Below are positions 11,790-23,039 of a stretch of 64,000 bases of DNA, in pieces. A program made the position numbers and the translations under genes. The stretch is from Gnetum montanum (Eukaryota > Streptophyta > Gnetopsida > Gnetales > Gnetaceae): positions 286,794 to 350,793 of the forward strand of contig MNCI01028959.1 in assembly GCA_015680685.1 (NCBI GenBank), in the 5' to 3' direction. A model generated the notes under the pieces. The model searched no databases, was not told the origin of the DNA, and was given only the letters and a program-made list of their open reading frames with translations. Every line of letters begins with the position of its first letter. Within the stretch, counting starts at the first letter, position 1.

Positions 11790-12120
11790 TGACAATGTTA
11801 GTAGTGAGGCTATCACCAAGAATTGGCCATGAGTAACTCATTTGGGATCATGAGGATAATTTGATGCTAGTTCAAGAGTTGTCAATATATTCTTTTGGCA
11901 ATGAGGGTAAGATGTAGCCTTCAAAGATGCCTAGTTAAAATATAATTTCTTTGGATTTTTAACATTATGGGCATTAAAATAATTTAAAGAATAATCCAAT
12001 GATAGTAGTGAGGTTATTCCAAGACCTTGTGGTATGTCCTATTGGCAGTGAGGGTAACTAAGACCTAGCCTTTATAGATGCTTGGATAAAATATACATTC
12101 TTTTGGATTTTTGGATTTCT
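11790..12120 (+). repeat. Degenerate direct duplication
   Basis: Two diverged copies share the order AGTAGTGAGGYTAT..CAAG, TTGGCARTGAGGGTAA, TAGCCTT.A.AGATGC and CTTTGGATTTTT, starting near 11796 and 11996. The second copy is shorter because of an internal deletion. No coding sense was recognised. Confidence 0.5.
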
Positions 12121-12129
12121 TTTAGATAT

Positions 12130-13050
12130 TTGAATTCCTTTTGAATTCTTGAAAACTTTGCCGCATTCCTAGATCTTAAAATATTTTTGAATATTTTATT
12201 GAAATTATTTACCTAGCTCATGTCCTGAGACTTTGACCCTGAACCTTTATGCTCCATGAAAAGGGAAATATCATAATGTTTCTTTTTTGAGGGGTTCTAA
12301 CTCCCCCCACATTTCGATGCAGAGGAGCCTAGAATCAATAGGGAATCATCAAAAGATAGACATGAGACAAAAGATGGATCAATTTTGTACAAAATGGGCC
12401 TTCTCAACTTCAAAAATAATTTCTATATATTTTATTTTTTATAACATAGATACCTTGTACACTTTTCGAATATTTGAGCCATGTACCAATTTTTGTGAAT
12501 AAATAATAAAGTATGATAGATATGAAATCATCTTTCATGCCACTAGGACCATGAGATTACAAGGATTATTTTTCCATTTCATGCATACTATATATTTAAG
12601 AAAAGTTAATATTATTTATTATATATTAATATTTTATTATTTAATTTAGTAAACTTAAAACACAAATAACTTTATTTCTGGATGTCATATTAAGGTGAAA
12701 AAAGTGTCATTGGGATCATTATTTTACATACTATTTTATGATGCAACTAGTGGAATTTTTAGACATCTACCTTTTGTGGCTACATAAGTATCTCTTTTTT
12801 CATTAAATAAATTTTATTTAATTATATATGTGAGTATTATAAAATTTTGCTACACTATATTGATCTATAGAATTTATGTGCCTAATTAATAATATGTATC
12901 TATTTTACCACTTCCTTTTGAGTTAGCAAGTCAAGTTTAAGTCAATATCTTTGGGGTTTCATAGCATCTCTATTAGTTATTTATAGGATATTATATACAT
13001 AATTAATGAGGGTATTACAGAAAGAGTGCATTTGCCAGTAGACATCAAAA
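12130..13050. other. Intergenic stretch, nothing recognised
   Basis: AT-rich DNA without motifs, repeats or convincing reading frames. The open frame at 12287-12502 shows no domain. Confidence 0.5.
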
Positions 13051-13129
13051 ATTCCATTTTTATTCCTCACATACATCTCTTTGCTAGTAAGCTGCTTCAT
13101 GGAATATTATCCATTGGTCAACATCTTGC

Positions 13130-13470
13130 ATAGAAGAATATTATGAAGGACCTAGGTTTTGTATTTGTTCTTTAACTTTAAAAATAGCTAATCATCTTTT
13201 ATAAATTGCCCATTTATTCAGGATATTTAAAACCATTTTAGGCAAAATGCTAAGAGGTCACCACCTATAACTAATTCTATGAATGATTTTTTGATAGCTT
13301 GGCAACAACATCATTTTAGAGGACAACAAGGAAATGTGTGGATAACACTTCCATGGTTTACTTGGTTTGTGATTTAACAAGAATGAACTTTTAGCGTTTT
13401 TCAATAGTAGTGACAAATGTATCTAAAAGTCATATTGAAACTTTATGCTCTATAAGAGTTTTTTGATAAT
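13130..13470 (+). pseudogene. LINE 3' coding end (zinc-binding region after RT)
   Basis: The plus-strand translation gives CSLTLKIANHLLLNCPFIQDI, then NDFLIAWQQHHFRGQQGNVW and LPWFTWFVI. It resembles the C-terminal region of plant L1 ORF2 with its C..C...HLL..CPF pattern and a W.IW-like block. Frameshifts occur at both ends. The match is by pattern only. Confidence 0.5.
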
Positions 13471-13644
13471 TTTTTTATTTTAGATTGTAGAGAAGGAAAA
13501 GAGATTTTAGAACATATCTTGCATGACTTTTGATTTCATATACTTTGAAAGATATTTACAAATTGTATAAATAGTCTATAATATTCTATCAATAGATGGT
13601 TTACATGAAAAGTTAAAAAAAGAAACCATATACACTTAGAAATT

Positions 13645-13970
13645 CTATAAATATCATCATCATCATCCTAATCTTATTCTAATAAATTGGGGTTGGCTAC
13701 ATGAGTTCTTTTTCACCATTCACCTCTATTAAGAGCTAGATCTTTTTTTTTATTTGTAGTTTCTTCAAATCATCTTCAATCATTTTTTTTGCATATCTTC
13801 TTTGATCTTCCTTTTGGTGGCATTTCTAAAACAATGATGTAGCAACCATTATTTATAGGATAATTGTCTTATCTTCTTTGCACATGTCAAATCATCTAAG
13901 CCATCATTCTTGTAGCTTATTTAAAATAGAAGCTACTCTAAGTCTTCCTCTAATAACTTTTTAGAAATTC
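13645..13970 (-). pseudogene. RTE-type LINE 3' end with GAT-repeat tail
   Basis: On the minus strand the last ORF part reads RLRVASILNKLQE, KMIEDDLKKLQI and LMXPTPI, like the RTE C-terminus (R.RWF.H, K.DLKEL, RIHVADP). It ends in a (GAT)n tail at about 13645-13660. The plus-strand block TTGGGGTTGGCTACATGAG is a hallmark of plant RTE 3' ends. It is 5' truncated, as usual for LINEs. Confidence 0.7.
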
Positions 13971-14407
13971 TACAAATATGTTAAAGAAAATTACACAAAA
14001 ATGATTATAAGAGAATTTAAATCATATAATAAATCATTTAAGCTTCAAATCCTTAGAAATTTATATTTAAACTAAAGACATGGTATATTTAATAAAATTT
14101 AATAATGACAACGATGATACCAAATCCTCATATATTGGAATGAAATTATATGGCAATGATATAAAGCTAAGAAATTGACATGGAAATAAGAAAAAGGTAT
14201 CTAATTATTTTTATTATTTTCTATTTATTTTTATCAAAACTCTTTAATTGCATTCTATTTTGACTTAAGAACCAACAATTTAGCTCATATGTAACTAGAA
14301 TTAAGTAAGCTTAACCATTGGGTTGAGTTACGATTAGGCTAGTTTGACCACAAGGAGTTGAGAAGTAAAGGCAAACAAGTATGATTTGTAAAGTAAGAAG
14401 GGAATAA

Positions 14408-14575
14408 TAAGATGTTAGCCTAGTGATCAGACTCTTAATTCAAAAACTCAAAATCATGAGTTCAATTCTAAGAGGTAATACTGAGTTATAAAGTTCTAAT
14501 TAGACTATATATCTCTGGGTGTACCTATATTACAATTATTTTAGGATTCCAACACCACTCCTCTCTCCCCCTCTG
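14408..14575 (+). mobile_element. tRNA-derived SINE, copy 1
   Basis: It starts GATGTTAGCCTAGTGATC, with a pol III A-box-like TAGCCTAGTGA (14416-14426) and a B-box-like GAGTTCAATTC (14458-14468). A conserved body follows (CTGAGTTATA, ATATCTCTGGGTGTACCTAT, GGATTCCAACACC). Repetition of this order in at least eight other places defines the family. Confidence 0.75.
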
Positions 14576-14831
14576 AATAAAATATGTGGCTTTCAACTTT
14601 TCATTTTATATATAGATGTAATGTTGTATAAAGTAGAAATATAACATTTTAATTTATGAATATATTAATGATTATTCATTTTTAGGATCTCACATCCCCT
14701 AGTTTTGCCTTATCAACTCCATAGAAAATAAGTTTTACATAAAGATAAAATAAAGCATAGAAAATGAAACCACATTATGTATGCATATTATCATTTTCTC
14801 TTTTAGAAAAATGTGATAATATCTTGATAAT

Positions 14832-15001
14832 GAGATGTTAACCTAGTGATAAAGACTCTTGATTTGAAAGCTCCAAGTCATGCGTTTGATTCTAGTAGAC
14901 AATGCTATGTTATATATCTTCGGTATACTTATATTAATTAAAATCATTTTGGAGTTCCAACACCACCCCTCACTTCCTCTTCTCCCTCCCCATGCAATAT
15001 G
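14832..15001 (+). mobile_element. tRNA-derived SINE, copy 2
   Basis: Same order as copy 1: TTAACCTAGTGATAAAGACTC (A-box part 14838-14849), GCGTTTGATTC (B-box part 14882-14892) and GGAGTTCCAACACC near the end. It is diverged from copy 1 by scattered substitutions. Confidence 0.75.
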
Positions 15002-15309
15002 ATAACATCCTTAATGTCTATTCTTCAAAGAATATTTTTCACTTTATGTGGTTAACGCATCTTTGTAAATATGTTAGCTACTTTCTCTTCACTAATAATT
15101 TTCTTGAGAAGAATAACACCTTTTAAAACCTTTTCTTAATAGAATATAATTTTATTTTAATATGTTTTAACTTCTTATATAGAGTATGCCCATTTGAAAG
15201 AATTATGATTGATGTATTATCATAAAGCATTACAATTGATATTTTAACATGAACAGCAAATTCTACAAGCAATTTTTTAAGCCATAAAAAATGTTGAATA
15301 TCAAGGGCT

Positions 15310-15450
15310 ATTACAACCCTAAATATTTATAATATAGGTATGCCTCAAGATATAGAATTAAAATTTATGACTCAACATTATCACTAAAATCAAAACCATG
15401 ACATGGAGCTTTCAAATCAAGAGTCTTTCTTTTACTATGAAAAACATGTT
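15310..15450 (-). mobile_element. tRNA-derived SINE, copy 3 (inverted, decayed)
   Basis: The reverse complement shows the family order: AGACTCTTGATTTGAAAGCTCC, then the B-box region and TGAGTYATAAA. Its 5' edge (A box) is badly eroded. Confidence 0.6.
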
Positions 15451-15629
15451 GAATATCATATTTTGCACAGTAGAAGTAAGGTCTCCTTTAGCTTTATGGA
15501 ATAACTAGCCATACTTAAAAATTTTAATAAAAAGTTAACCATAAGTGGTATCTTAGTTATGGTTCAGTAGATCACAAGTCATGGTGGACCTGTGATTGAT
15601 GTAACCTACTACAAAAGTGTCTTACATTG

Positions 15630-15775
15630 TTGGGGATATGTTGGAATCTTGAAATAATTATAATATAGAAATACCCTAAGATATATAACTTAGTATTGTC
15701 CACTAGAATTAAACTCATGACTTGAAGCTTTCAAATTAAGAGTCTCTATCACTATGCAAATACCTTGTTTTTAAT
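15630..15775 (-). mobile_element. tRNA-derived SINE, copy 4 (inverted)
   Basis: On the plus strand: GTTGGAATCTTGAAATAATT, ATATAACTTAGTATTGTCCAC, then AGAATTAAACTCATGACTTG (B-box part) and AAGAGTC. This is the reverse complement of the family consensus. Confidence 0.7.
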
Positions 15776-15964
15776 CTTACTATATTGTTTAGGGATGTTG
15801 AAATGCCAAAGAATGACTATAAGTACACCTTAAGACATATAGCTAATAGAGAATTTAAAATAATTATAGAGGAATATAATGATGCCTCAAGAATGACTTA
15901 AACTAGAAATCCTTTGTCTAATAAGACAATGAGCTAACTACTCGAGCAACCTATTATTTGCAAT

Positions 15965-16070
15965 CTTACTATATTGTTGGGGGGTGTTGAAACTCGAAAT
16001 AATTGAAACAAAGGTACACCCCAAGATTTATAGAAGTTTATAACTTAATGTTATCTATGAGAAAAAAAAT
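15965..16070 (-). mobile_element. tRNA-derived SINE, copy 5 (inverted, partial)
   Basis: GGGGTGTTGAAACTCGAAATAATTG, GGTACACCCCAAGAT and TATAACTTAATGTTATCT match the 3' body of the family. The tRNA-like head is missing or unrecognisable. Confidence 0.6.
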
Positions 16071-16087
16071 CTCATCTAGCTCAATAT

Positions 16088-16245
16088 TACTATATTAGAG
16101 GCATTGGAATCCAAAATAAGTGAAACATAGGTATAACCCAAGATGTATAGAAGTTTATAACTCAATGTCATCTAGCAAAATCAAACTTGTGACCTAGGGT
16201 TAACAAACCAAGACTTGTACCACTAGGCTAACACCTCATTATTAT
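16088..16245 (-). mobile_element. tRNA-derived SINE, copy 6 (inverted)
   Basis: Nearly complete: GGCATTGGAATCC at the 3' side, then AACCCAAGATGTATAGAAG, AAAATCAAACTTGTGACC (B-box part) and ACCACTAGGCTAACACC (A-box part) at the 5' side. Confidence 0.75.
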
Positions 16246-16324
16246 AATCTTACTATATTTTACTACATGAAGAGACAATTATTAAACTAACACCTATAAA
16301 TATTAATAATAAAAAAATTTGACA

Positions 16325-16482
16325 TAAGTTATAGGGGAAGTGCTGGAACCCAAAATAAGTGAAACATAGGTACACCCCAAGATATATAAAAGTTTATAAC
16401 TCAGTGATACCTAGTAGAATCAAACCTATGACCTAGGGTTACTAAGCCAAGAGCCATACCAGTAGGTTAACACCTCATTGTT
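16325..16482 (-). mobile_element. tRNA-derived SINE, copy 7 (inverted)
   Basis: Complete order with B-box complement GAATCAAACC at 16417-16426 and A-box complement CCAGTAGGTTAACACC near 16460. It is very close to copy 6, including the same short TATAGAAG/TATAAAAG block. Confidence 0.75.
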
Positions 16483-16734
16483 AATTTGACATAAGTTATA
16501 GCTCAGTGCTTGAGACATTTATCTCTCACATACCTTCTTATTGTTTGTGTATTGGTTGTCTTATAAGCCTTGGCTCTCATTATCTTTAAATAAAAGTCAA
16601 ATTAATAAGATTATGTGAGGTGAGCACATGTTGGAAAAGGAAATAGCAGATTAATAGGATTTTTTTAGTTTGTATATAAGTATTTTTTTAGTTTTTATTA
16701 AATATTTTTATATTTTATTATTATTATTTTTGTT

Positions 16735-17560
16735 GTCCATTGAGTAGCAACTTATAATAATCTCATAGACTAATTGCTTGGAGTTAAATTTTAGAGTAGG
16801 TTCATTTGTTAAAATTTCATTTATCATATTTTGGACTTTTTTCCATTTTTGTAGCTAGGCTTAGTCGTATCTAGATCTTTCTTTTTCGTTCTTATATTCT
16901 TTGTCATGCTTTTTTCACTTAAGGTTTATTAGAGTTTGAAGACTGAACATGATAAAATTTTGGTAGTAATTCTAGGTTTGATGATTGTGCCAATAATTTT
17001 TCATGAGTAATGATGTTTTTTAATTTATTTTTTTCAAATTTTTTATTTTTTAATTATAGTATGTATTTCAATGCAAAATGAAATTACCATTGCAAAATAA
17101 ATCAAATTGATAGCTATCAATTACAAATAGTAAACAATAGTCTAATCTAAATCTAAGCAAATAGATATCTAAAAGTTGTAACAAATTTCAACCAAGTATC
17201 AATGAAATCATTGTTTATGATTAACCTACTTTGTCCACATTCTTTATTTGCATTTGGAAGCATCTTTAGCTACTTTTCTCTATTCTCTTTGGAAATTTTA
17301 GTGTGCAATTATATTCTAGTAATAAGAACATAACTATGTTCTTTTTTTAGGAGTTAAATATAAGATTTGCAAATATGTTACTTTTTAGTTATAACTTCAA
17401 ATAAAAAAGCTTATAGTGAAAGATAAATAATTAATTTGTCTTCTATAATATTAATTTATTTTTATTTTGGAGGCTCAACGATGAGAAGCTTTCAGCTTTT
17501 ATTACTATTTGTTTATTTTTTTGAATTAAAGCTTTATTTTTTTTAAAGAGAGCTTTTTCC
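16735..17560. repeat. Unclassified dispersed repeat, copy 1
   Basis: Two parts recur elsewhere. 16735-17090 matches 19945-20285 (CATTGAGTAGCAA, TTTGATGATTGTGCYAATAATTTTTCAT, TATAGTATNTAGTTTAATG-like). 17140-17560 matches 23040-23460 (CAAGTATYAATGAWAT, TTTTTAGTTAYAACTT). No coding sense and no recognised ends. It may be a decayed non-autonomous element. Confidence 0.5.
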
Positions 17561-17576
17561 TTCTTTTTACAAGAAA

Positions 17577-17945
17577 TTATTTGGTCGAGAGGCCATTACC
17601 AGTCATATTTCGGTAACGCCAACTTTGTCCATAACGCTGACTAACGTTGACTTTTCCGAGAGGCCATTACCAGTCACATTTTGGTAACGCCAACTTCGCT
17701 GACTAATGCTGACGTGTTATGAAAGGTTACGTCCATTACAAAATAGAAATACGTTTATTTGGCCAAGAGGCCATTACCAGTCATATTTCGGTAACACCAA
17801 CTTTGTCCATAACGCTGACTAACATTGACTTTCCCGAGAGGCCATTACCAGTCATATTTCGATAACGCCAACTTTGTCCATAATGCTAACTAACATTGAT
17901 GTGTTATGAAAGGTTACGTCCGTTGTAAAATAGAAATACGTTTAG
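17577..17945 (+). repeat. Higher-order tandem repeat (about 178-bp unit made of two 70-bp subunits)
   Basis: The subunit GAGGCCATTACCAGTCATATTT, with GGTAACGCCAACTTTGTCC and AACGCTGACTAAC, occurs four times (from about 17590, 17660, 17769 and 17839). Subunits pair into two larger units starting at 17577 and 17755, each ending GTTATGAAAGGTTACGTCC followed by AAATAGAAATACGTTT. The unit lengths are about 178 and 187 because of a small deletion in the first. A partial unit and a TAAATACG element follow (17945-18000), so it may be an upstream repeat of a promoter or LTR. Confidence 0.85.
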
Positions 17946-17959
17946 AAAGGTTTTGTCCT

Positions 17960-18890
17960 CATTCCAAAGGTTATGTCCCATTGAAAACCATAAATACGCC
18001 TCATTAGATGAACAGATTGTGTTGGATTCGGGTGCACCTACTGAAGCGCGGTAAATTGGCAATGGGTACACATGTTAGAATTTTTTCTAAAATTTTGTAT
18101 ATATAATAATAATAAGGCTCTTGTTAATATAAGCACTCCGGTTACTGTTGGTCATGGCTTCAACAATGCAGTGACTGTGCCACTGCATATGCATACTTCT
18201 CTATTTCTGAACTCATGTTAATCTTCTTTGCATATACTGACATACTATTTAAAACATGGAATGACTCGGCTTTTAGCCAAGAGTAATGAAATTTTGTATA
18301 TATACATTGAAATGACCACCTTGACATGCCTCGTATTATTCTTGCGTTATTCTCGATGTCTATTCTGAATCATGTAGGAAAATCCTTTTCAGAAAATTCT
18401 GTAATATAATATAAAGTTATCAATATCGTAGATTTCAATAGTAGTAGTGAACATTTATTCATATAGTGATTATAATACCTATGGTAGCAGCGAACATTTA
18501 TAAGGATGATAATATAATATCGTTAGCAAGTTAAATACTAAATACGGATAGATATTGTTACCTTTTTAAAAAAATAGTGCAGTATTATGGGTCATAGTCC
18601 GACAATTTAACAGGTTGGCAACTTCAAAGAATTGGGTGAAAAATGTCCGCAAGGAAAGGATTGGATATGGCGTGGCATGGCTGGGCAGGTAGGGCAAGGG
18701 ATATAAAAATTAGAAAATTCACTTTGAAAATCATTATTTTTTATTGAAATGCAAATAATAAAAAAGTAGGGTGACTTAACTTAGATCAGTCAAAATTATA
18801 ATGGCACCACTATTTTTTTTATAATATTATTTTTATTCTAGGGTCCTTATGCTACCTGGTGAACATTTAATCTACGATTAATCCTTGTTT
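17960..18890. other. Intergenic stretch, nothing recognised
   Basis: After the tandem repeat there is moderately AT-rich sequence with no convincing ORF or repeat. It ends at the helicase scrap at 18894. Confidence 0.5.
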
Positions 18891-18893
18891 TAA

Positions 18894-19211
18894 AAAACGT
18901 CTCAAAGATCGAAGAAGAGAAGCTCGGCAAGGGGGAGATCCTTTGAAGTTGAGTTTGACTCCTATATTGGAGTACCGTATGATAATGAACATCCTCGACA
19001 AGTACCCATTCCACCAATCATATGTAGAGGATCTCACCAACTACCACTTAGATTAGCATGGGCTTTAACGATACATAAGTCATAGGGAATGACATTGGAG
19101 AAAACGTGTATAGATGTTGGTAGCAAAGAAACAACAGGTCTTACATTTCTGGCATTATCTTGAGTGAGGAGTATTGACAGTTTCAAGAACAAGATTTAAA
19201 AACCAAAATTT
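18894..19211 (+). pseudogene. PIF1/Helitron helicase C-terminal fragment
   Basis: One frame gives VPIPPIICRG, LPLRLAWALTIHKS, then GMTLEKTCIDVGSKET and GLTFLALS followed by VRSID. These are the terminal motifs (V and VI, AxTIHKSQG..LxxALSRVRS) of PIF1-like helicases, as found at the C-terminus of Helitron RepHel. Two stops sit exactly where the family has Q (CAG to TAG) and R (CGA to TGA). It lies about 370 bases before a Helitron-type 3' end, which suggests a truncated autonomous Helitron. Confidence 0.75.
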
Positions 19212-19493
19212 TCATAACTTCTGGATGAATAACAAGAGTTCTGTACCTTATTTTTCCTAAGGATGGGTTTTCTGAAAAAAAAAATTCCATCAATTAGTGT
19301 ATACTCTCACTCTTAGCCAAATTTTCATTATATACCTTATATATCAAAAACAACAAATTTGGCCGAGGGTGAGAGCATACACTAATTGATGGAAATTTTT
19401 TTTTCAAAAAACCATCCTTAGGAAAAATAAGGTACATAACTCTTGTTCTTCATCCAAAAGGCATGAAAATTTGGGTTTTTAAATCTTGTTCTT
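19185..19493. repeat. Large inverted repeat (about 140-bp arms, 30-bp loop)
   Basis: The left arm (19185-19324) pairs with the right arm (19355-19493) from AAGAACAAGATTTAAA/TTTAAATCTTGTTCTT at the base to CCAAATTT/AAATTTGG at the loop (19325-19354). The arms differ at only a modest fraction of positions. Such a hairpin could be a foldback structure or a double-stranded RNA source; no mature small-RNA site can be read from sequence alone. Confidence 0.85.
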
Positions 19494-19494
19494 C

Positions 19495-19585
19495 ATCCAG
19501 AAGTTGTGAAATTTTTTACTTGTAAACAAATAAGATTCTCTTGGCCAATTTATAGATATATATTATAAATATATAACTAAGCTAG
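19495..19585 (+). mobile_element. Helitron-type 3' terminus, copy 1
   Basis: ATAAGATTCTCTTGGCCAA leads into an AT palindrome (ATATATATTATAAATATAT), then ACTAAG and CTAG at 19582-19585, followed by T. Helitrons end in a short hairpin 7-12 bases before CTRR and insert before T. The same 85-base end occurs at 24545-24631, and similarity stops exactly at CTAG in both. The AT palindrome is weak evidence on its own. Confidence 0.5.
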
Positions 19586-19589
19586 TTTA

Positions 19590-20285
19590 GTAAGAAGGAA
19601 AAACCCTTAACAACACTTCTAAATGAAGGAAAGGTCCAATTCTTTTTCATACTAGAGGGGAGATTTTTAAGGATTAGTTGTAAGGAAGAAAACCTCAAAA
19701 GCATCCTCAAAACCATTGGACCTTTTCTTTATATTATTTTTTCATTGATATATTATACTATAAATTTATTTTTGTCATTATTCTTTTTTTTAAAGGTTTG
19801 ATGTTCTCCCTCCCAATAATTTCTCCCAAGACATATTAAAAAAATAAAAAATTTACAACTGGATATTATCCACTAGAATTGAACTCATAACTTGGGGTTT
19901 TCAAAATAAGAGTCTTACCACTAATTTAACAACTCAACTCATTGAGTAGCAATTTGTAGCAGTTACATTTTGGAGTAGGTTGATTTTTTTAAAACTTCAT
20001 TTATTATAGTTTGAACTTATTTTATTTATGTGACTAAATTTAGTGGAGTTTGAATTTACCTTTTTCATCATTGTATTCTTTTTCATGCTTTTGATCATAA
20101 TGGTTTATTAAAGTTTAAAGGGTAATAGTGACAAAAATCTAGTAATAATTCTAGATTTGATGATTGTGCTAATAATTTTTCATACTAAATGATATTTTTT
20201 ATTTATGTTATTCTATTTTCTTATTTTGTTTATTGTAGTATCTAGTTTAATGAAAAAGGAAATTGTTCTTATCAAATAATTCAAA
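19590..20285. repeat. Unclassified dispersed repeat, copy 2 left part (with a SINE scrap)
   Basis: 19590-19830 resembles 23455-23690 (AAGGAAAAACCCTT, GAAAACCTMAAAA, CCATTG), and 19945-20285 resembles 16735-17090. An inverted SINE piece lies between at 19845-19945. The right part of this repeat continues at 23040 after an L1. Confidence 0.45.
19845..19945 (-). mobile_element. tRNA-derived SINE, copy 8 (inverted, partial)
   Basis: TATTATCCACTAGAATTGAAC, CATAACTTGGGGTTTTC and AAGAGTCTTACCACTAA give the tRNA-like half of the family in reverse complement. The 3' body is missing. Confidence 0.6.
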
Positions 20286-20379
20286 TTTTTAGTTGTGATT
20301 TATAAATTTATAGTATTATTTACTAGTCATAATACAAGAAAGGTAATGAAACTTTAATTATTAATCATTTTTGGTTAAA

Positions 20380-22545
20380 AAATTTATTCATCAACAAAAA
20401 AATAAGTCTACAATTTGAGCAATTTTTCAAGATGCTTTAGTTTTTTTTGGATTTTCCAAAATTTATGTTCTTACTAATTCTAGGGATCATCAATTCAAAT
20501 TATGGTAATATGCTTGTTTCTCAAGTTGAAGACCTCGGTTTAAGATTTTGCACAACCACTTAAAGAGAATAGCCTTTTGCTCATCTACTGACCCTTTTAA
20601 GACCTCACTTAATAGGTTGAGCACTACAACTCTAGGTGATGATCATTTATGTTTCTACTAATTCTATAGGTATAATTATTCTATGATAGTTTCATTTTTA
20701 AAGCTTGTCAAACATTTTTTGGCTTTTTGGTGGTGACTTTAATATGTTTAAAAATTCTATGATAAAATTGGTGAAGCTTCTACTCAGCTTACAAGTCATG
20801 AGATTTTTGTTGGATATGATCATAAAGAATAATTCTATTTATTCAATGTTACTATATTGTATACTCATTGTGATGATTAGTTTATATGATCTAACTTCTA
20901 AGAGGGTAGCAACTAAATCTTTAATGGACTTTATCAATTCTATTTTTCTAATTATTCTTCTTAGTTTTGGAATGAAAAGATTCAAGTTCATAAAGATACA
21001 ATACTATGAGACCATTTTTCTATTGCTCTTAATTTAGAAGTTGTTCTTAAATGTAAAATTAGATGTTATTAGCTTATTTTTATGAATGTATTTTTATTTC
21101 TTTATCAATTTAGAAAAGATACTTTCATCTTAATGAATGCAAAAATGAAATGCCTTGGTAATTCTCATTGGCTTGATTATTGTCTATATATCATACAACA
21201 TGCTACGAATTTTAATCATTGATTAGATAAAAAAATTTCCAAGAGATAAAGGGAGACTAAGAAAAAAATTGTAATGATATTCAAAACATTAACACTACTA
21301 TTTAAAATGATTCCTTTTATCCTAAACTTTAGCAATGAATTGCCTATACTTTCTTTATCAAGAAAAAATGGGATATGCATAATGCAAAAACTGCTCTTAC
21401 TAAGAGTTATATTTCCTAGTTGAAAGTGAAGGAAGAACCATTCATAGACTTCTTTAAATTCTTAAAAGGTAAAGCTAATTTACCAATTATTGATTCCCTC
21501 AAAATTGATAGTCATATTACTTCTAATTCTTTGATTATCAATGGTTTTTCCAAGAGAGATTTTCATCACATATTTTCTTTAATTTAAATTTTTTTGATCA
21601 TGAGGATTTTATTATTAATTTTGACCATTTGTCAAAAATTGTTCTTAACTATCATAATAATCTTCTTAAATATGATATCTCTCATACTAGAATTAAAGCT
21701 AAAATTCTTAGCTTAATCAATGATAAAGCTCTAGGTTTTGATAGAATTCCCATTGAATTTTTCAAAAATTATTGGAATGTTATTCATATGAATCTTTTTT
21801 GTACCTTCATTAAAGTCATTAAGCATCATTCACTTAGTTAAGAGCTAAATATAGGAATCATCAAACTTATTTCTAAGAAAGATAATCTTTTCCAAATTGG
21901 TAACTGACATCCTATTACACTTTCAAATTTAGTTTATAATATTTTGATCAAATTTTTTTCTCAAAGATTAAAATTAATTATTGCTTTAATAATTACTCCA
22001 ATGCAATGGGGATTTATTTAAGGTAGATATATTTTGGATAATGTTGTTGCTACTTGAAAGGATATGCAATGGGCTAAAGATTCTAATTAAGACATTTTAA
22101 ATTTTAAAACTTGATTATGGTAAAGCCTATGATAGGATTCAATGACATTTTATTATTGATGTATTCATAAATATGATTTTAAAGATAAATTTATTGGAAT
22201 GATTAAGACTTTTTTACTTAAGCTAATGCATAAGTAGCTACAAATGTTGGCATTACTAATAGTTTTAAACTTAAACGCTCAATTAGACAAGGTTGTCATA
22301 TTGCATCCTATCTTTTAATCCTTATTGTAAATTTTTTATATAATGCAATTCAGAAGGATTAAAAATTTAATTTCTTATCTTGGATTAATTTTTCCTCACT
22401 CGAGAAATTCTTCATTCAACCCATCTCTAGAAGGCATTAAGTGTTGCTCTTAACTTAGATATAAGAAAGACTTATGACAACATTTCTTGGGATTTCCTTA
22501 ATAAGATGCATTGTAAATTAGGTTTTCCAAAACATTATTTATGAA
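20380..22545 (+). pseudogene. L1-type LINE (endonuclease and RT), decayed
   Basis: At 20705-21037 the frame carries FGGDFNMF (about 20722-20742), the GGDFN signature of the L1 apurinic endonuclease. At 21629-21841 RT begins with ALGFDRIPIEFFKNYWNVI (family KSPGPDGF..FFK.YW). It continues with LISKKDN and ITLSNLVYNILIKFFSQRLK, then QRGFI-like and YDRI-like pieces to about 22380. A second RT scrap (LDIRKTYDNISWDFLNKMHCKLGF) follows at 22442-22545, so two L1 fragments may adjoin. There are many frameshifts, and it separates the two halves of the dispersed repeat (19590-20285 and 23040-23690). Confidence 0.8.
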
Positions 22546-22559
22546 AATTGTAGTGCTAT

Positions 22560-23035
22560 TGTAACACCCCCATTAAGTTTTTTTGATCAAACAAATATCT
22601 TAGATTTATAGTGGTTGAGTTACAAAAATAAGATACTAATAAATGGCTGATCTCAAACAAACAAACATAAAACTATCATCCATAATGCTCATATAACTAA
22701 ACAACATCATTGTTCCAATTTTAATTTCTTAAAAATTTTGTAGCATCCCTCCAAAGAGCCAAAGCAGCAATCCACACTAATGTTGGGCTTATCAAGAATA
22801 ATCTTATTTGTACCCAACTTAATAAGGCCTAGAGAAGAAAATTTTGACTACATTTTTTGATGAGAAAAATGAGAGATATTTAGACATTTCAAGCTTGCCA
22901 AAAATTCAAATTTTTATGATGTCTAATACATCAAGTTCTTTCAATCAATACTCGACTTCAAGAAGCAAAAAAATTTTCTCTCTAAGGCACTCATTTTTAG
23001 ATGTTTTTCTTTTTCTTTTTTGGTTTAGTTTCACA
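22560..23035. other. Intergenic stretch
   Basis: It begins GTAACACCCCCATTAAG, possibly an L1 tail or boundary of an unknown element. The open frame at 22844-23068 shows no domain. Confidence 0.4.
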
Positions 23036-23039
23036 ATAC

